Shown here one piece after another: positions 20,951 through 32,582 of a DNA stretch of 64,000 bases (position 1 is the first letter of the stretch; every line of letters begins with the position of its first letter). Source of the DNA: Gaeumannomyces sp. JS-464 (lineage: Eukaryota > Ascomycota > Sordariomycetes > Magnaporthales > Magnaporthaceae); the NCBI GenBank assembly GCA_002197995.1, contig NGZR01000008.1, positions 1,178,001-1,242,000 on the forward strand, in the 5' to 3' direction. The translations under genes were made by a program, and so were the position numbers. Under the pieces are notes generated by a model. It saw only the letters and a program-made list of their open reading frames with translations. It did no database searches and had not been told where the DNA came from.

Positions 20951-21524
20951 CCAAGGCTGTCGACGGTGTATAAGTACTGTTTAGGTTTAGCGACAAAGCA
21001 GTTACTAGCTGTATTTCAATCACTAGAACAAAGATCAGCTTTATTAACAGGTGAGCCGTAGAGACGGACCAGGTGACGAAACGTTTTTTCCAGAACGTTT
21101 GCACGTTTTCCCACCCAAGCTCTTAAACAAGCTGATGAGCCTATTTATACTGTCCACAGCGTACGGCCAATATTCAACATATCTTCCACATAACCTGACA
21201 GTGTCTGGAAACTAGTATAAGTTTCGCCTGGTAAAACGATATAAACCATCCTTTTGTCAGATTTTGCGTTTTTTTGCTTTCCGCACCACCAGTTTAAGTA
21301 ACCTGTTTCCCGTTCTCGCCATCCTTTTACAAACATTACATTATTTCGCATGTTAAAAAGTCACATCGGAATGAAAAAGATGGGAGAAATTATGGAACTT
21401 GCGGTTCCAAGTGCTGTTTTACTCCTTGCCGGTCTGGCAGTTACCTGGTCAATAACAGGTTCGGGTAGGACGCGAAATGAATACGTCAACTCGACACAGC
21501 CCGGAGACCTCGAAATCTTCGAGG
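20951..21524. promoter_or_regulatory. Upstream region of the patatin gene
   Basis: About 570 bp with no convincing gene. It should hold the minus-strand promoter and 5' leader of the patatin gene. I could not fix a TATA box or start site. Confidence 0.3.
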
Positions 21525-21665
21525 TGTCACGGTTCGGCAGTAGGAGCCTCCACCCGCTTGCTACCAAAAGGACGACTAACCCAAAGCTGACACTTTGGCT
21601 CAATTGGAGGCTCAAGTACCCTCTGTGAGGCAAGGCTGCACGAAAGGGCACGCCACGCCATAACA
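21525..21665 (-). repeat. Solo LTR-E, 141 bp
   Basis: The plus strand reads TGTCACGGTTCGGC...CACGCCATAACA. Duplications CGAGG lie at 21520-21524 and 21666-21670. Same length and sequence family as 46997-47137, with diverged relatives at 40989-41124 and about 48108-48247. Confidence 0.92.
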
Positions 21666-21782
21666 CGAGGCCGGACTCACGTAGCTCAAGGTCGGCAAGT
21701 GATACAAATTGCCTAGTAAAATACTGGGCACTACCGTAAAGGGTTTGCAAAGCATCGGGAGCTAAAGTCGTCAGGTGTAAAG

Positions 21783-22024
21783 TGTCAGAAAATCCTACAA
21801 GATTCTACCGATTTCTATGATGTTTCAGAATGGTTCTTGGAACAAGCCTCTACAACCTTCGATGGATCACATCTCTGTGGGTCATCTCCACTCTAGAGGT
21901 CTATAAAAGATCATCCATTCACTCTGTAGATAGACAGTAGAAGAGATCCTGAAGGCTCTTCAATACACTCATTCAAATAGTTCCCTTCCATCTTTCAACA
22001 TAAAGTGGGTCTCAGGTGGTAACA
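21783..22024 (+). repeat. Probable LTR, 242 bp
   Basis: It begins TGTCAGAAAATCC and ends CAGGTGGTAACA, with a TATA-like CTATAAAAGATC at about 21901 and a CT-rich leader. No target duplication was found. Confidence 0.4.
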
Positions 22025-23037
22025 GCCGTTTGGATAACCGTTAAAAGAATTGCAGTAACAGCCCCCGGTTCCCAGTTCGGCCGCAATATTAATGTATATA
22101 CTTGGGTTTCTGTGATGCACTGACTTCGATTAGGAGAAGAGGAAAACGTTAAAAAAGACGCTTAAAATCGAAGAGCTTTAATAAGCTTTTCCCATTAACT
22201 ATCTTAACTTCTTTACGTAGATCCGAGGACTTTAATATTCTGTGGTAATAGTTGTGCAAAAATGGCGCAAAAGAAACTGCCAGATTAGGGCGCCTTTTAA
22301 TCTAAAGGAGCTTATGCGGCCCTAATACATCTTCTGCACCCAAAGCACTAAAGTCTCGAGGGGCGCTGGTGTCACAAAGGAGTGGATACCACAAGGCTGA
22401 TCAGGCCTCGCGTAAATATCACGGACGTCGCCTACGTCACGGATGGTCTGTAAAAGTTACAGAGCATCCAGGAGGCCTAGCCCCGGATATTCACTACTCC
22501 GGCGCCCTCGTGTATATAGATCCAGAGGGCCTCCGGCCCTTTGGATCACTCGTTCTAGAGAAACAGAGATAAAAAACAATCTTCTAGGTCCCCTGCAGTC
22601 CCACTTCTCTGCGATAGCTGGTACTCCTGATACTATGGTTCTGTTCCAATACTTCTGTAACCATAATTTGCTTTTCAAACGCCGCAATCTGCTTTCCAAA
22701 CGCCAAAAATGGCCAACTAGACTCGAAGGCCTGTTGTGGAGAAAGGCAGTGAGCTGTACGTACATTTGTAAATTACACCCTTTAACACATAGGACTTTAA
22801 ATCCAGCCTGCCGCACCCGTGAGTTTCGCTTACCCGCATTACCTCTATAACATTCTAGACTTTTCCAGCCCTTAACGAACATTTCAGTTGGTTAAATTTG
22901 GCCCAATCTCGCCGTGGAAGTGTTTACGCAACCCGTATAACATGGTGCCTGGCATCACTTTCCCGCACATCCAGGATTACCTGGCTTAGAGACCATCGCC
23001 AGCGCCGCCGCAGGGATAAGAGAGCTTAAAGCCGGTT
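22025..23037. other. No gene recognised
   Basis: Short open frames only. A TGTATATAGATCC box at about 22511 and nearby GC-rich inverted motifs may belong to another old LTR, but no boundaries could be set. Confidence 0.3.
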
Positions 23038-23507
23038 ATGGCGTACCGGCTACGTCCGCAATTAAAGCGAAACCCACCCTACCATAACCGATCGCTTGAC
23101 CAGCCGCCGAAGCAGCACTCGTCGATTGCGTGCGCATATTGCAGGAAACGCAAAGTCAGCTTTTCCGCTTACATGTTTTACCCAAACATTATCCCATATG
23201 TAACACCTTACCCATTACTACTAACTCGCGAATTTTTGGAGATGGAACTAGATTGCCTGCAGGAATTACCAAACCAAGGCCGACGGGAGATGCGACAATT
23301 GCGAAAAGAATGACAATATATGCGTTTTCTATCCAGTTGATTCCAGCTCTACTGCTTTTGTCCCAATCCAAACCGTCCAGCTCCCGGTAATTTCCGCCTG
23401 CACCCAGCTGGCTAGCGCCTTTGGACAAGCCGCTGCCGATGGTGCCCGCAAATTTTGGAAACCCTATAAACAATGCCCCTCCACGCGAGCAAAATTCCGA
23501 CAGTCAG
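23038..23507 (+). pseudogene. Zn2Cys6 transcription-factor N-terminus, remnant
   Basis: The frame from 23038 reaches SIACAYCRKRK, the first half of a Gal4-type binuclear zinc cluster. After an intron-like A/T-rich stretch with CTAAC (about 23155-23240), another frame continues IACRNYQTKADGRCDNCEKN and DNICVFYPVD, supplying the remaining cysteines. A small deletion and frame change at the splice junction destroy the R-C-D-G part. The frame then runs straight into the LTR at 23508, so the rest of the factor is missing. Confidence 0.6.
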
Positions 23508-23859
23508 TGTCACGGCTCTGGCAAAATCTAGCTAAGCCCAATCCCACTAGGCCAAAAGTATCGCGAACAGCAGGGGGTTCAATTGCGATATCTATGGTAA
23601 ATGGTGGTCTCCTCTCTAGGAAAGAGTTGGAGGCCGGAGGCCGGGAGGACAGACCTGCAGATAACATCTCTGTAGGTGCCCCACTCCCTTATCCATGCGA
23701 TAAGGGTTGGGGTACGATGCCCCTTCCACCCCCTACCAGCCATGACAAAAAGCACGAGAAGATACAAGTTACCTGACTTGTATCCCACGTTGGGCTTAGT
23801 ACCTTAGTGCAAACGAGACGTGGCTGCGTCTGCCCAACAAGGCACGCCGTGCCATCACA
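23508..23859. repeat. LTR-I copy, with LTR-J nested inside
   Basis: The ends are TGTCACGGCTCTGG and GCCGTGCCATCACA. The same element, carrying different insertions, occupies 55432-57509. No target duplication is visible. Its uninterrupted stretch around 23775 is the empty-site counterpart of the copia-B insertion at 55796. Confidence 0.7.
23559..23747 (-). repeat. Solo LTR-J, 189 bp
   Basis: Duplications AAAAG lie at 23554-23558 and 23748-23752. On the minus strand it begins TGTCATGGCTGGTAGG and ends TTCGCGATA. A second copy is at 57698-57885 with its own duplications. Both copies end in TA, not CA. Confidence 0.87.
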
Positions 23860-23937
23860 AGGGCTATAAGTCTAAGATAAATACATTAAATCGATTGAAT
23901 AGTTAGATTACTATGTTTTCAATCCTGTAAAACTTGT

Positions 23938-24214
23938 GTTAAAGTAATCCATGTATGTAGCTAAGGTTGGGTGCACAGACCTGACTTACCCTGCACCTTG
24001 CACACTTACCCTGCTGGAAGAAAAGCGGAACGGTGCACAGTGATTGCCTACAGGCCTTCCAACGCCTGTAGGGGTCTTTGGGCACTGGTGCACAGGATGG
24101 CTCACCGCGCTGATAGCGCCTGGCGAAGCCTGTAAGCCTGTTGGTCGCATGATTCAACTTACCTTGCAGTTAATTTGGCTGTACGAGTTGGTTTGGCACA
24201 AGTCGGATTTGGAG
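23938..24214 (+). repeat. Repeat P, left part; host of the LINE insertion
   Basis: About 275 bp matches the minus strand of 43346-43656. Repeat P is broken here after GGCACAAGTCGGATTTGGAG and resumes at 38699 with GCCCAACGCGGAGATG. The 43-kb copy reads through this junction without interruption. Confidence 0.8.
24200..24214. repeat. 15-bp target-site duplication, copy 1 of 3
   Basis: AAGTCGGATTTGGAG is repeated exactly at 30455-30469 and 38684-38698. It brackets first the LINE (24215-30454) and then the LINE-like element (30470-38683). Variable-length duplications of this size are typical of target-primed reverse transcription. Confidence 0.9.
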
Positions 24215-24664
24215 TGAGTGAGTGAGTATATTTAACGTCAGTAAGTCGGGATCTACCAGTCCCTGCCTCCCAAGGGGCATATGACGTGCTAGCGCTACCT
24301 AAGCTAAACATTAGGCTACATGTTGCTATCCGGCGGCTAGCAGAATTAAACCCGAAGGCACACGAAGGTCGGGCCGCGTTCCAGCGCTCCTTGTTAGTGA
24401 GCGGGCAATCGGCGGTAGGGCGTATATATATACGCCAGGGCGTTGTAAAGCGCTGCGGGTGGTAGTAGTGCGTTCGGCCGGCGAGTATGCCGGTAAAGGG
24501 GTGGGGCCGGGTTTTAGGCTGGAAGGTCCTCGGGACCCCCAGGGCCCGGCCGGAGGTGCGGGGGACCAACGAGCCTACTGTTAGTCCTGGTGGTACAAAG
24601 GAAAAAGGTAAAAGGTGTAGGAGAACAAGGAAAAGGATGTATGCGGGCTTTTTAGGCCCTGTTG

Positions 24665-27600
24665 TTATCGTCCAGCGATAGTGTAATAATTGGTAGCTTC
24701 GGCGAACGAAGCAAAAAGGAAAGGCTTTTGAAGTAGCCGTTTCCAATATCCGGGCCTGTCGGAAGCCGGGGAGGGGTCCGCTATAGGCCATTTATTTTCT
24801 GCCGTTTTAGCCAACCTGCAAAATACAGGGTGGGAAGGGGATTTGTTTCTTCCGCAGCGGCACGGGTTATCGTCTTCGTGCTGGAACTTTCGGTGGTACC
24901 AGTCGAAATCCCCGTGACCGGTGCGTGCGGCTATTAGCCGTTGCAGTACCCTCCGGTGCAGCTGCAACGCTTCGGGCGTATGTTGTGGTGCCGGCGGGAG
25001 GCCTATAGCCTTATACCGATCCGGAAAGTTGTCCTTAAACCATGCGTTCCGGGCGTCCCGGGCCGTTTTCCGGGCTAAAGCCTTTACTCCGGCCACCGTT
25101 GGTTTAAAATGTTGGGGTATTGGCAGGGCCGATCCCAACTTTGCTTCGGCGTCTGCCTCTTCGTTTCCGGGGATTCCCATATGGCCCGGGGACCAGCGTA
25201 CGTATACCTGGTGTTTATCCATAAGGCAATGGATTTCTTTAAAGGCCCCTTGTGAACTATCAGGGGCCGTGCTTAAACAGCCGTTGGCCGCCGAGGTGTT
25301 ATCGAGGCACAAGTGGAAAGTGCAATTGCGGAAGCTCCAAACGGCTTTACGGAGGCCCATCCGGGCCCCTTCCGCCTCGCCGTCGAATACTTCCGCGGGA
25401 TGCGCCAGCCGGCCGTGCCCGGAAAGTTTGCGTTGGCCGGCTTGGTATATTACCCAGCCGTATCCAACTGCTCCGTTCTCTGCTTTGGACCCGTCGCTAT
25501 ATATTATAACGTCGGTGGGTGGGAGGGTGCAAAGCCACGCCGTAAATGCTTTAGCGGCTGCTTGCTTTTCTTGTATGGCCACCGTAAGCCCCGTATATTT
25601 ATAAGGGAGGTAGGCCGGGCGGGTGCAAGCCGGAAGAAGTCCGGCCGTCCTTTGCAAGGAGGTTGCAAGCCTGCCGGGTAAGCCTGCCCTAGGCCCTCGG
25701 GCGTTAAGGGCCGGCTTGGCCGCTGCGGCCAGGGGGTGTTCTTCCGGAACCGTATTTATACGGGCCGCAAAACGGAGGCGGGCTTGTTCCAAAAGCGCCT
25801 GGGCGCCTGGGATGCCGGATTCGTAATGCAATGCGTTTATCGGTGTGGTTTTCCAAGCTGGGACCACTGCCTTAAGGGACGCGGTTAAGGCTTTATCGAC
25901 CCGATCGATTAAATGGCCTTGGCGGATAATTTGCTGTTGTGCCGGCTTGTACGGGTGTGGTTTAGTTTTACCCCTATACCATACCTCGGCCCCGTATAAA
26001 GCCGTAGGGATTATAACCGTTGTGACGGCTTTGTAAACCGAATGTGCCGGTATCCCCCCTATCGAATTCGTAAGCCTTCGGAGGTGGTTGGCAACGCTTT
26101 GGGCTTTTGCAGCCCTGTTTTCCACGTGGGCTTTAAAATTAAGCCTTTGGTCGAAAAGGACCCCTAACCACCGTAAAGCTCCTGTAGCTTGTTGTATGGT
26201 AAGGCCCTCCGCCGTAACCGCTGGGGTTGTGGGATTTCTCCGTCTGGAAAAATGCATAAGCTCGCACTTCCCCGGGTCGAAAGCAACCTTATTAGCCCTG
26301 CCCCAACGTAGGATTTCCGTAACCGTAGCCCCTGGCTTTACGGGAGCACTCCTCCGGAGTGCTACCCGTTACGCAAATGCCTATATCGTCCGCGTATCCG
26401 TACCTAATCGCTTTTGCTTTGGGTAGGATTTCGGCCATATAAAGCATAAATAGGACCGGTGACGCCGGTGACCCTTGGGGTAGCCCGCAGTCCGGGGAAA
26501 AAGGGGGTGCCGTGGCGTCCTCCAAACGCACTTTAACCACCCTGTTTCCTGCAAAAGATGATACCCATCGTACTAACGTTGGATCCCAGCCTTGGTTTAA
26601 AGCCTTTGAAGGAGCCTCCGGCGAAGTACGGCGTCGAAAGCCCCTTGTACATCCATGGTAACGAGGGCGGCCGTTTTATGCTTTTGGAAGGCCCGTTCCA
26701 CCTCGTGGGCCACGCATGCCGTTAAATCGATGGCGGCCTTTTTCGGGGTAGCCCCGGCGTGTTGCGGGGCTATAAGCCCGTGTTGTAATGCGAGGGATGC
26801 CATCCGCGAAGCCACCAGCCGCTCCAGCCCTTTCCCTAAGCACGGGAGTAAAGCTATCGGGCGGTAGGATTTTGGGTCCGTTAAATCCGTTTTATTCGGC
26901 TTTTTCAGCATAACCACTTCCGCTGTGCGGAAAGGGGCTGGGTGGTGCCCGGCCCTAAGGCAAGCCTCGAAAAGGGCCCTAACGTATTCCCCTATTGCCG
27001 GCCACGCCGCTGTAAGTAGCTTAACCGTTAGGGAATCGACGCCCGGGGCCGTGTTTGCCGTGCCAACGGTGCACTTCCGGCATTCCTCTAAAGGGACGTG
27101 GGGGTCCCACGGGAGTTGTGCGGTCCCTTGGGTAGCCCTTTGCTGTAACGGGTCCTCCTGTAAGTCGTCCTCCGCCGTAAACCTACGGAGGATCTTGCGG
27201 CCTAATGCTTCCGCTTTATCCCCTGGGGCTATTATAACCTCCCCGTTAATATTTAACGGGGGAAGCCGTATAGCGGGTGTAAGTTTATGCCACTTTACAG
27301 CACGGTATAGCGCTTTCGGGGAATCCATTTCCTCCAGCACGCTGGCCCAATGCTGTTTTTAGCCGTCCGAACCGTTGCTTTTAAAGCACGGGCTTCGGCC
27401 GTAAAAGGCCCGCCGTTTCCCATAGCTTTTGCAAGGTCCCGTTGGGCGTTGGCGCACTTTTCGTTCCACCAGGGTTGGCCTTTTCTTTTGGCTTTAGGCC
27501 CCCGGCCGAAAGCCATTAACGCATCTTTTAATAAGTTTGTTAATGCTTCGGCCGCTTTATCCAGGTGTTCCGCAGTGCCTGGGTTTGTAAGTGGTGGCAA

Positions 27601-28300
27601 GTTGCCGGCCCCCGTTGCTACCGCGTTTGCGAAAAACGGTAGTTTATCGTCTGGTAGCGTAATACGCCGGCAGTCCGGAACGAAGTTATTGCGGTTAGGA
27701 ATTTCGATCCGTATCGAGCGGTGGTCCGAATCGGTTGCTAGCGAAGGGTCGATTTCCGCTGTTGCTAAAGGGGCGTTGGAAAAGGTAAGATCCAAAACGC
27801 CCCCGTCGTTGTGCGTAGGTTGGCCTGGGTCGGTAAGTAGGAGGAGGTTATAGGTATTAGCCCATTGGGCTATATCCTGGCCCCTATTCCTATTACCCTT
27901 AACCGGATCCCACGCCGGGGACCCTGCGTTAAAGTCTCCAGCTATAATGCATTTTGCCGTTGGGCGCCAACGTAGTAAAAGGTCCAACGAGGGTTCCGAA
28001 GGGTCCCCTGGAGGCCTATATACGTTAACGAAGGTGCACCTGGCGACGGTAAGCCAAAGGATGTCCCGGGTGTTGCCTGCCGGCCGGTCCGCTACGGGCC
28101 GAAGCCCCGGGTCCTTCCGTACGTAAGTTATTACCCGAGGCCTGGTTTGGTGGTCGTGCCAGCTATTTACCGGAGTAAATAGCTCGTACGACGGGTGGGT
28201 GCAAAGCATAAGCTTCCCTTTCCACGCGCTAGGGGCTCCTGCATTAGCACCACGTCGATATTTTGGCTCCAAGATAGTTGGAGTAAAGTAGCCCCCGCCT
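24665..28300 (-). pseudogene. LINE ORF2: endonuclease, reverse transcriptase, RNase H
   Basis: The endonuclease starts near 28300 (QANVRRSWEAGATLLQLS; then CIIAGDFNAGSPAWDP and LATDSDHRS). Reverse transcriptase follows (26292-27340): LLPCLGKGLERLVASRM, CGLPQGSPASPVLFMLYMAE and the catalytic YADD in IRYGYADDIGIC. Downstream (24665-26257) lies the RT thumb, then RNase H with DVIIYSDGSKAENG, GEAEGARMGLRKAV and RWSPGHMGIPGNEEAD. Frame changes near 28200, 27330, 26570 and 26300 prevent expression as one chain. Confidence 0.88.
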
Positions 28301-30279
28301 CCCAGCTACGTCGAACGTTCGCTTGGGCGGCGGTTAAAGCACGGCGTTCGGGGCGAAGCCCCGGGCGCCGGGCCCTATTGCCATGCGTTTGTTGTATCCG
28401 GTTGGCTGCTGGCATACGTAAAAGCGGCGTTGGTGTATTGGGGGCTTTGGCCCTAGGTTGTTGGCCGGCGGTACCGTCGGTTTCCTCCAGGGGGTTTCCG
28501 GTTATTTCGATAGCCCCTTCGGGCTCGGGGAGGTCCAGTTCCATATCCGCCAGTACTTCGTATTGGTTGTTAGAACTAACCCTAAGCCTTTTGGCAGGGT
28601 GCCTTCCCTTGCCGGCCGTACGGGCCGCGCCCTCGGGGGCCAGCGGATCTGCCGGGCTTACCTCGGCAGCGTCGGCGGTGGCAGCAGCGGCAGGAACGGC
28701 GGCGGCGGCGGGGGTAACGGAAGCAGCGGCGTTACCGGTACCGGCCGCGGGATTGGCATTAGCGGTAACGGTTACAACGGAATTGTCCGTAGTAACCGCG
28801 GTTGCAGGAAGGGCGTTGGCGGTGGCGGCCGCGGCGGCCGCGGCGGTGGCGGCGGCAGCGGCGGCTTCCACCTCTTTTACCGCCGCCCGGTAGGCTTGTG
28901 CCCCTAATTTCCTAACCGCGCCTTTTTCCCCACGGGTTAAATGCTTTAGCACTCCGTTTACCCGTACAGGCTTTATAGGGCAGTTCGGGTGGTCGGCTGG
29001 GTACGGGCCCGAACAGTTTGCGCATTGCGGAAGGGCCGTGCACGGCGATGCGTGCCGGCCGTCGTTCACTTTCCCGCACCGGAGGCACCTATCGGCCCGG
29101 GCACAGTTGCGAGCCACGTGAAAGCCGTGGCAGCCGGGGGTATGTTGCGTAACCGGCGGGTGTCGTTGTACGCGGCGTGAAAAAGACGTAATCCCCCAAA
29201 GCCTAAACCCGGTTACGCGCGTGTAAAAGGATATAATCCATGATATACGCCCTTGGTAATCAGCGCCGGCCCCGGAGGGCTTAACGCTTACTGGCTTTAG
29301 CCCTGTTTGGGCTTCGACTTCCTCCCGGACCAGCTCTTCCGATACCGGGACGCTTTGTCCGAGGCCGTTCGTTAAGGACGTGGGGCATCCGGAAATCACG
29401 TAGTTAAACCAGATTTCGGGCTTTTCGATCCTTTCGGCGTTATATAAACGGCCTAATTCGGATCGATGCTGCAAAAGCCGGCTTTGGATATCCGCCGTTT
29501 TTGCTTTTAGCACGAACCCAGTAGGGGTTCGATAAGCTTCCGGGACGTCGGCTGTCGTAAACGGCAGGTCCCTGCTATCGGCAAGGGCTTTGCGAATACT
29601 AAAGCCCGTTTGTTGGTTGGCCCAAGCCTGTTTTTCCTCCGGGATTAACAAAAACCCGGAAATCGGCTTTGGGCCGGGCGGGAGGGCGGGGCTCCCGGGG
29701 TGCACGGTCTTTTAAAGCCTGTGCGGGTTGCTGGGGCTGCTGGAGCCCTGTTCGGGCCGCCGCCGCGTAAGTGGTCGGGGGCGGGCGTTGCGGGTTAGGC
29801 GCGTAAGGTTCCGGGGCCCCGTAGGGGTTTCTTTCCCTTTGGGCCGGCGTTGGCAGGCCGAAAAGGGCTTGTTTGGCGTATTCGATAAAACAATCCTTCC
29901 AGCCGTTGGCTTCGGGGATTGCCTCCAGTGGGAGGGAAGCGATGCCGGCGTCGATAGAGCGGGCGAGGGTTGTGCAAATTAAAGCCGTTTGCTGTTGCTT
30001 GCGGCTGTAACTCGCAACAATTTCCTCCGCGGCCGCCGCAGCCGACCCGAGGGGTGGGCGCGTAGGCCGGGGGTGGGAAGGGAGGGGAAAAGAAAGGAAA
30101 GGGGCACCTGTGCCGGTGCTGCCGTCGTGGGTGCCTTCCTGGCCCTGAACGGGCCCTGTTGGGTGTTGCGAATTCCGCAACGGGGACGGCGTGGTCGGGT
30201 GCGCTGACGCGCGGGGGGGCCCGGGTGGCAGCGACGCGTTCCTCCGGGCCGTTGGGCCGACGAGGAGGGCGCGCGCCAC
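28260..30279 (-). pseudogene. LINE ORF1, gag-like protein with zinc knuckles
   Basis: Two frames (29599-30279, then 28260-29705) make one protein once a single frame change near 29650 is allowed. The first part is P/A-rich with a central EEIVASYSRKQQQTALICTT segment. The second part holds CCHC-type knuckles around CARADRCLRCGKVNDGRHASPC and CANCSGPYPADHPNC. Long alanine/threonine repeats (GCN-type tracts, about 28690-28870) follow. It probably packages the LINE RNA. Confidence 0.8.
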
Positions 30280-30454
30280 CCTATTGGCCGAAGGGGGGCT
30301 GTTGGCAACGGCATGTTGCCGTCGCCAGCGCCGTTGGCGGGCGTGGTTATTGGTGTTGGGTCGCTAATTGGCGGGTGTTAAGGATTTGTATGCAATTTGG
30401 CAGTGTGCACTAACAGCGCAATGCCAAGAATTGGTGAATTCGAGAAAGGTGTCC

Positions 30455-30469
30455 AAGTCGGATTTGGAG
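30455..30469. repeat. 15-bp target-site duplication, copy 2 of 3
   Basis: AAGTCGGATTTGGAG between the 5' end of the LINE and the 3' tail (GA repeats) of the LINE-like element, so the two elements are inserted back to back. Confidence 0.9.
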
Positions 30470-31214
30470 AGAGAGAGAGAGAGTATATTTAACGTCGGCA
30501 AAGTCGGGAACTACCAGTCCCTGCCTCCCAGGGGGCATACGACGTGCTAGCGCTACCTAAGCTTGACACTAGGCTACATGTTGCTATCGAGGCGGCTAGC
30601 AGAATTAAACCCGTAGGCACACGGAGATCGGGCCGCATTCCGGCGCTCCTTGTTGGTGAGCGGGCAATCGGCAAAACGGCGAATAAACGCCGGGGCGCTG
30701 TAAGCGCTGTTGTTGGTGGTAGTGAAAGCAGTCGGCCGGCAAAGTGCCGGGAAGGTGCAAGACCGGGTGTAAGCGGGGGGTACCGCTGTGGTCCACCCCT
30801 AAGCCCGGCCAAAGAAAAAATCGGGGGTTGGGGAGCCTATTCCCAGCCCAAAGTGCTCCTTGTGTGTTTATCGCGTGTTGACGATACGCTGCGCGGTTTG
30901 CCAATCGTAGGACATCGAAGCCGTGCACGATACGGGTGACAAACGGAACCGCTTAGGATCTTAAAAATCTTGCGCGTGCGTGCTTATGCAGCAGGCCAAC
31001 TTGCGCCGTGCGTGTCGTGGGTGCGGTCGACCGAGGAGGAGTCGCGTGTGTGTTCGACCGAAAAGGTGTCGCGTGTATCCGACCGAAAGGGTCGCGTGTG
31101 TGGCGGGGGACGGCGGCGGCCGGGCCGGCTATTCGTCCGATGTGTTTTAACTTGTGCATTTCGGAATCGTTTCGGCTCGGTGCGCAAGGCGAAAGCGAAA
31201 AGGAAGTCGAAGGG

Positions 31215-31384
31215 TGTCAGAGGTGGCCTGGAGTCACGTGGGTGGCAACTGGTGCCCCACAGCTCTAGGCCTATGCACTGGCCCTAGTGTTTTGGCCTGC
31301 GCGCGCCCTAGCCCGCGATCCAGTAGGGTAGCCCAACAACAATAACAAGTCACTTCGGGTGCCTATCGTCGCGCACCTCCATCA
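31215..31384 (+). repeat. Copia-A 5' LTR
   Basis: 170 bp, TGTCAGAGGTGG...CACCTCCATCA, nearly identical to the 3' LTR, which argues for a fairly recent insertion despite the mutated interior. Confidence 0.95.
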
Positions 31385-31398
31385 GGTTATAAGCCCTC
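31385..31398 (+). promoter_or_regulatory. Primer-binding site, half-tRNA type
   Basis: GGTTATAAGCCCTC lies immediately after the 5' LTR. It resembles the complement of the anticodon region of initiator tRNA-Met (GGGCTCATAACC) and not of the tRNA 3' CCA end, as is known for Drosophila copia. The same site follows the copia-B LTRs at 35560 (GGTCATGAGCCCTC) and 55943. Confidence 0.55.
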
Positions 31399-31663
31399 GC
31401 GCCGCCGTTAACGATATCTCTGCCTGATTAGGAGAGATTAACGGTGCACGAGTTGTTTCCCGTTGCTTGCGTTCTCCCGCCGTGGATTACAGGCGAGGCG
31501 CAGTAATCAAAAAACCGTTAAACGACAATCAACAAGGCCACGTTCGGCGCCGATTAACAACCATAACAAAGCAACAACAATAACCCTTTCAGCGCTTAGA
31601 AGCACTGTTTTCCTTGCAATCCAACGCCTTTGTACGCGTTAAGAGTGCCAACAAAGCTGCCGA

Positions 31664-32580
31664 AATGGCGGAATACCGCGAAGTCGCAGTAAAGGTTCCG
31701 GACCTGCTAGGGCCTTCTAACCTGGAAATATGGAAGCGCACCATCCGGGTGCATCTAACCGCTTCCCGCAACATCTCCTTCATATCTGCTAACCCTCCGG
31801 CCAAACCGGCTAAAGCGGAGAACGACGAAGCTGTACAGTTATGGGCCTTTAGGAGGACATTAACATAGTACTGCATCCGCAACAATATCGAAAAGGTAAC
31901 CACGGACCTGGAAAAGGCCGGCTAGGACCGCCCCAAAAACGACGAGGATTAGGACCTAAAGGCTCTTTAGGACAAGGTAGTTAGCACTATTGGAATTACC
32001 GCTAACGGCCATCTCGACGCCCTAATTGACGAACACTATACAATCTCGGTGGAAAAGTTTCAACGGTAACGTTTAAAAATATACGGACCGCTGGCTACAA
32101 GTGAAGCAGGCCCTGAATCAGGCCAATATTAACATTCCAGATCGGATGCTTATAAAGAGCCTCGTTAACGGGCTTAGCGCCACCTACCCTTCTGCGGTGG
32201 CTATAACTTTGGGGAGTTGTAAAGGCGAGCGCCGCACTCCCGCTAACTTCATTTCGAAAGTGCTCGAAAACACGGCGGTCATAAAGGCCTCGGAGTCGAG
32301 GGCCATGGCCAACACCAACAAAAAGCCGGAAGGACTTTAGGAGCCGAGGGAGGAGCCGAAGCCCTGCAATAAAAAGGGTTGCACTATCGTTTCGCGTGCT
32401 CCCCACCACGATAGGTGCGGTAAGCATTACAAGGGCGGCGACGACAACTGCTGGCTCCTGCACCCTAAGCTCGAGGAAGCCTAAAAGGCCAAATATCCGG
32501 AGCGGCGCTTCCAGCGAAGCAACAAGGCAGCCAACGAGGCTACAGCCAACCCGAAGGCTACCGATCATACTGGTGGTGTG
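31664..32580 (+). pseudogene. Copia-A gag
   Basis: It starts MAEYREVAVKVPDLLGPSN and continues EIWKRTIRVHLTAS. About six in-frame stops sit where tryptophan is expected (for example at 31867, 31923 and 31949). A knuckle-like segment, HHDRCGKHYKGGDDNCWLLH, lies near 32400-32465. It is clearly homologous to copia-B gag. Confidence 0.85.
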
Positions 32581-32582
32581 CC

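Larger units (their letters stand above)
24215..30454 (-). mobile_element. Tad-like LINE, 6.2 kb, near full length
   Basis: The 3' end lies at the left with a simple-sequence tail (ACTC on the minus strand). It encodes a gag-like ORF1 and an ORF2 with endonuclease, reverse transcriptase and RNase H, the order seen in Tad1-clade LINEs. It is flanked by the 15-bp duplication. Coding regions have about five frame changes but almost no in-frame stops. The 3' untranslated region (about 24230-24450) recurs in the elements at 30470 and 49628. Confidence 0.9.

Noticed and set aside
28195..28907. Long plus-strand frames over the LINE ORF1
   Set aside because: Antisense of GCN-type alanine repeats; the minus strand has clear CCHC knuckles and endonuclease.
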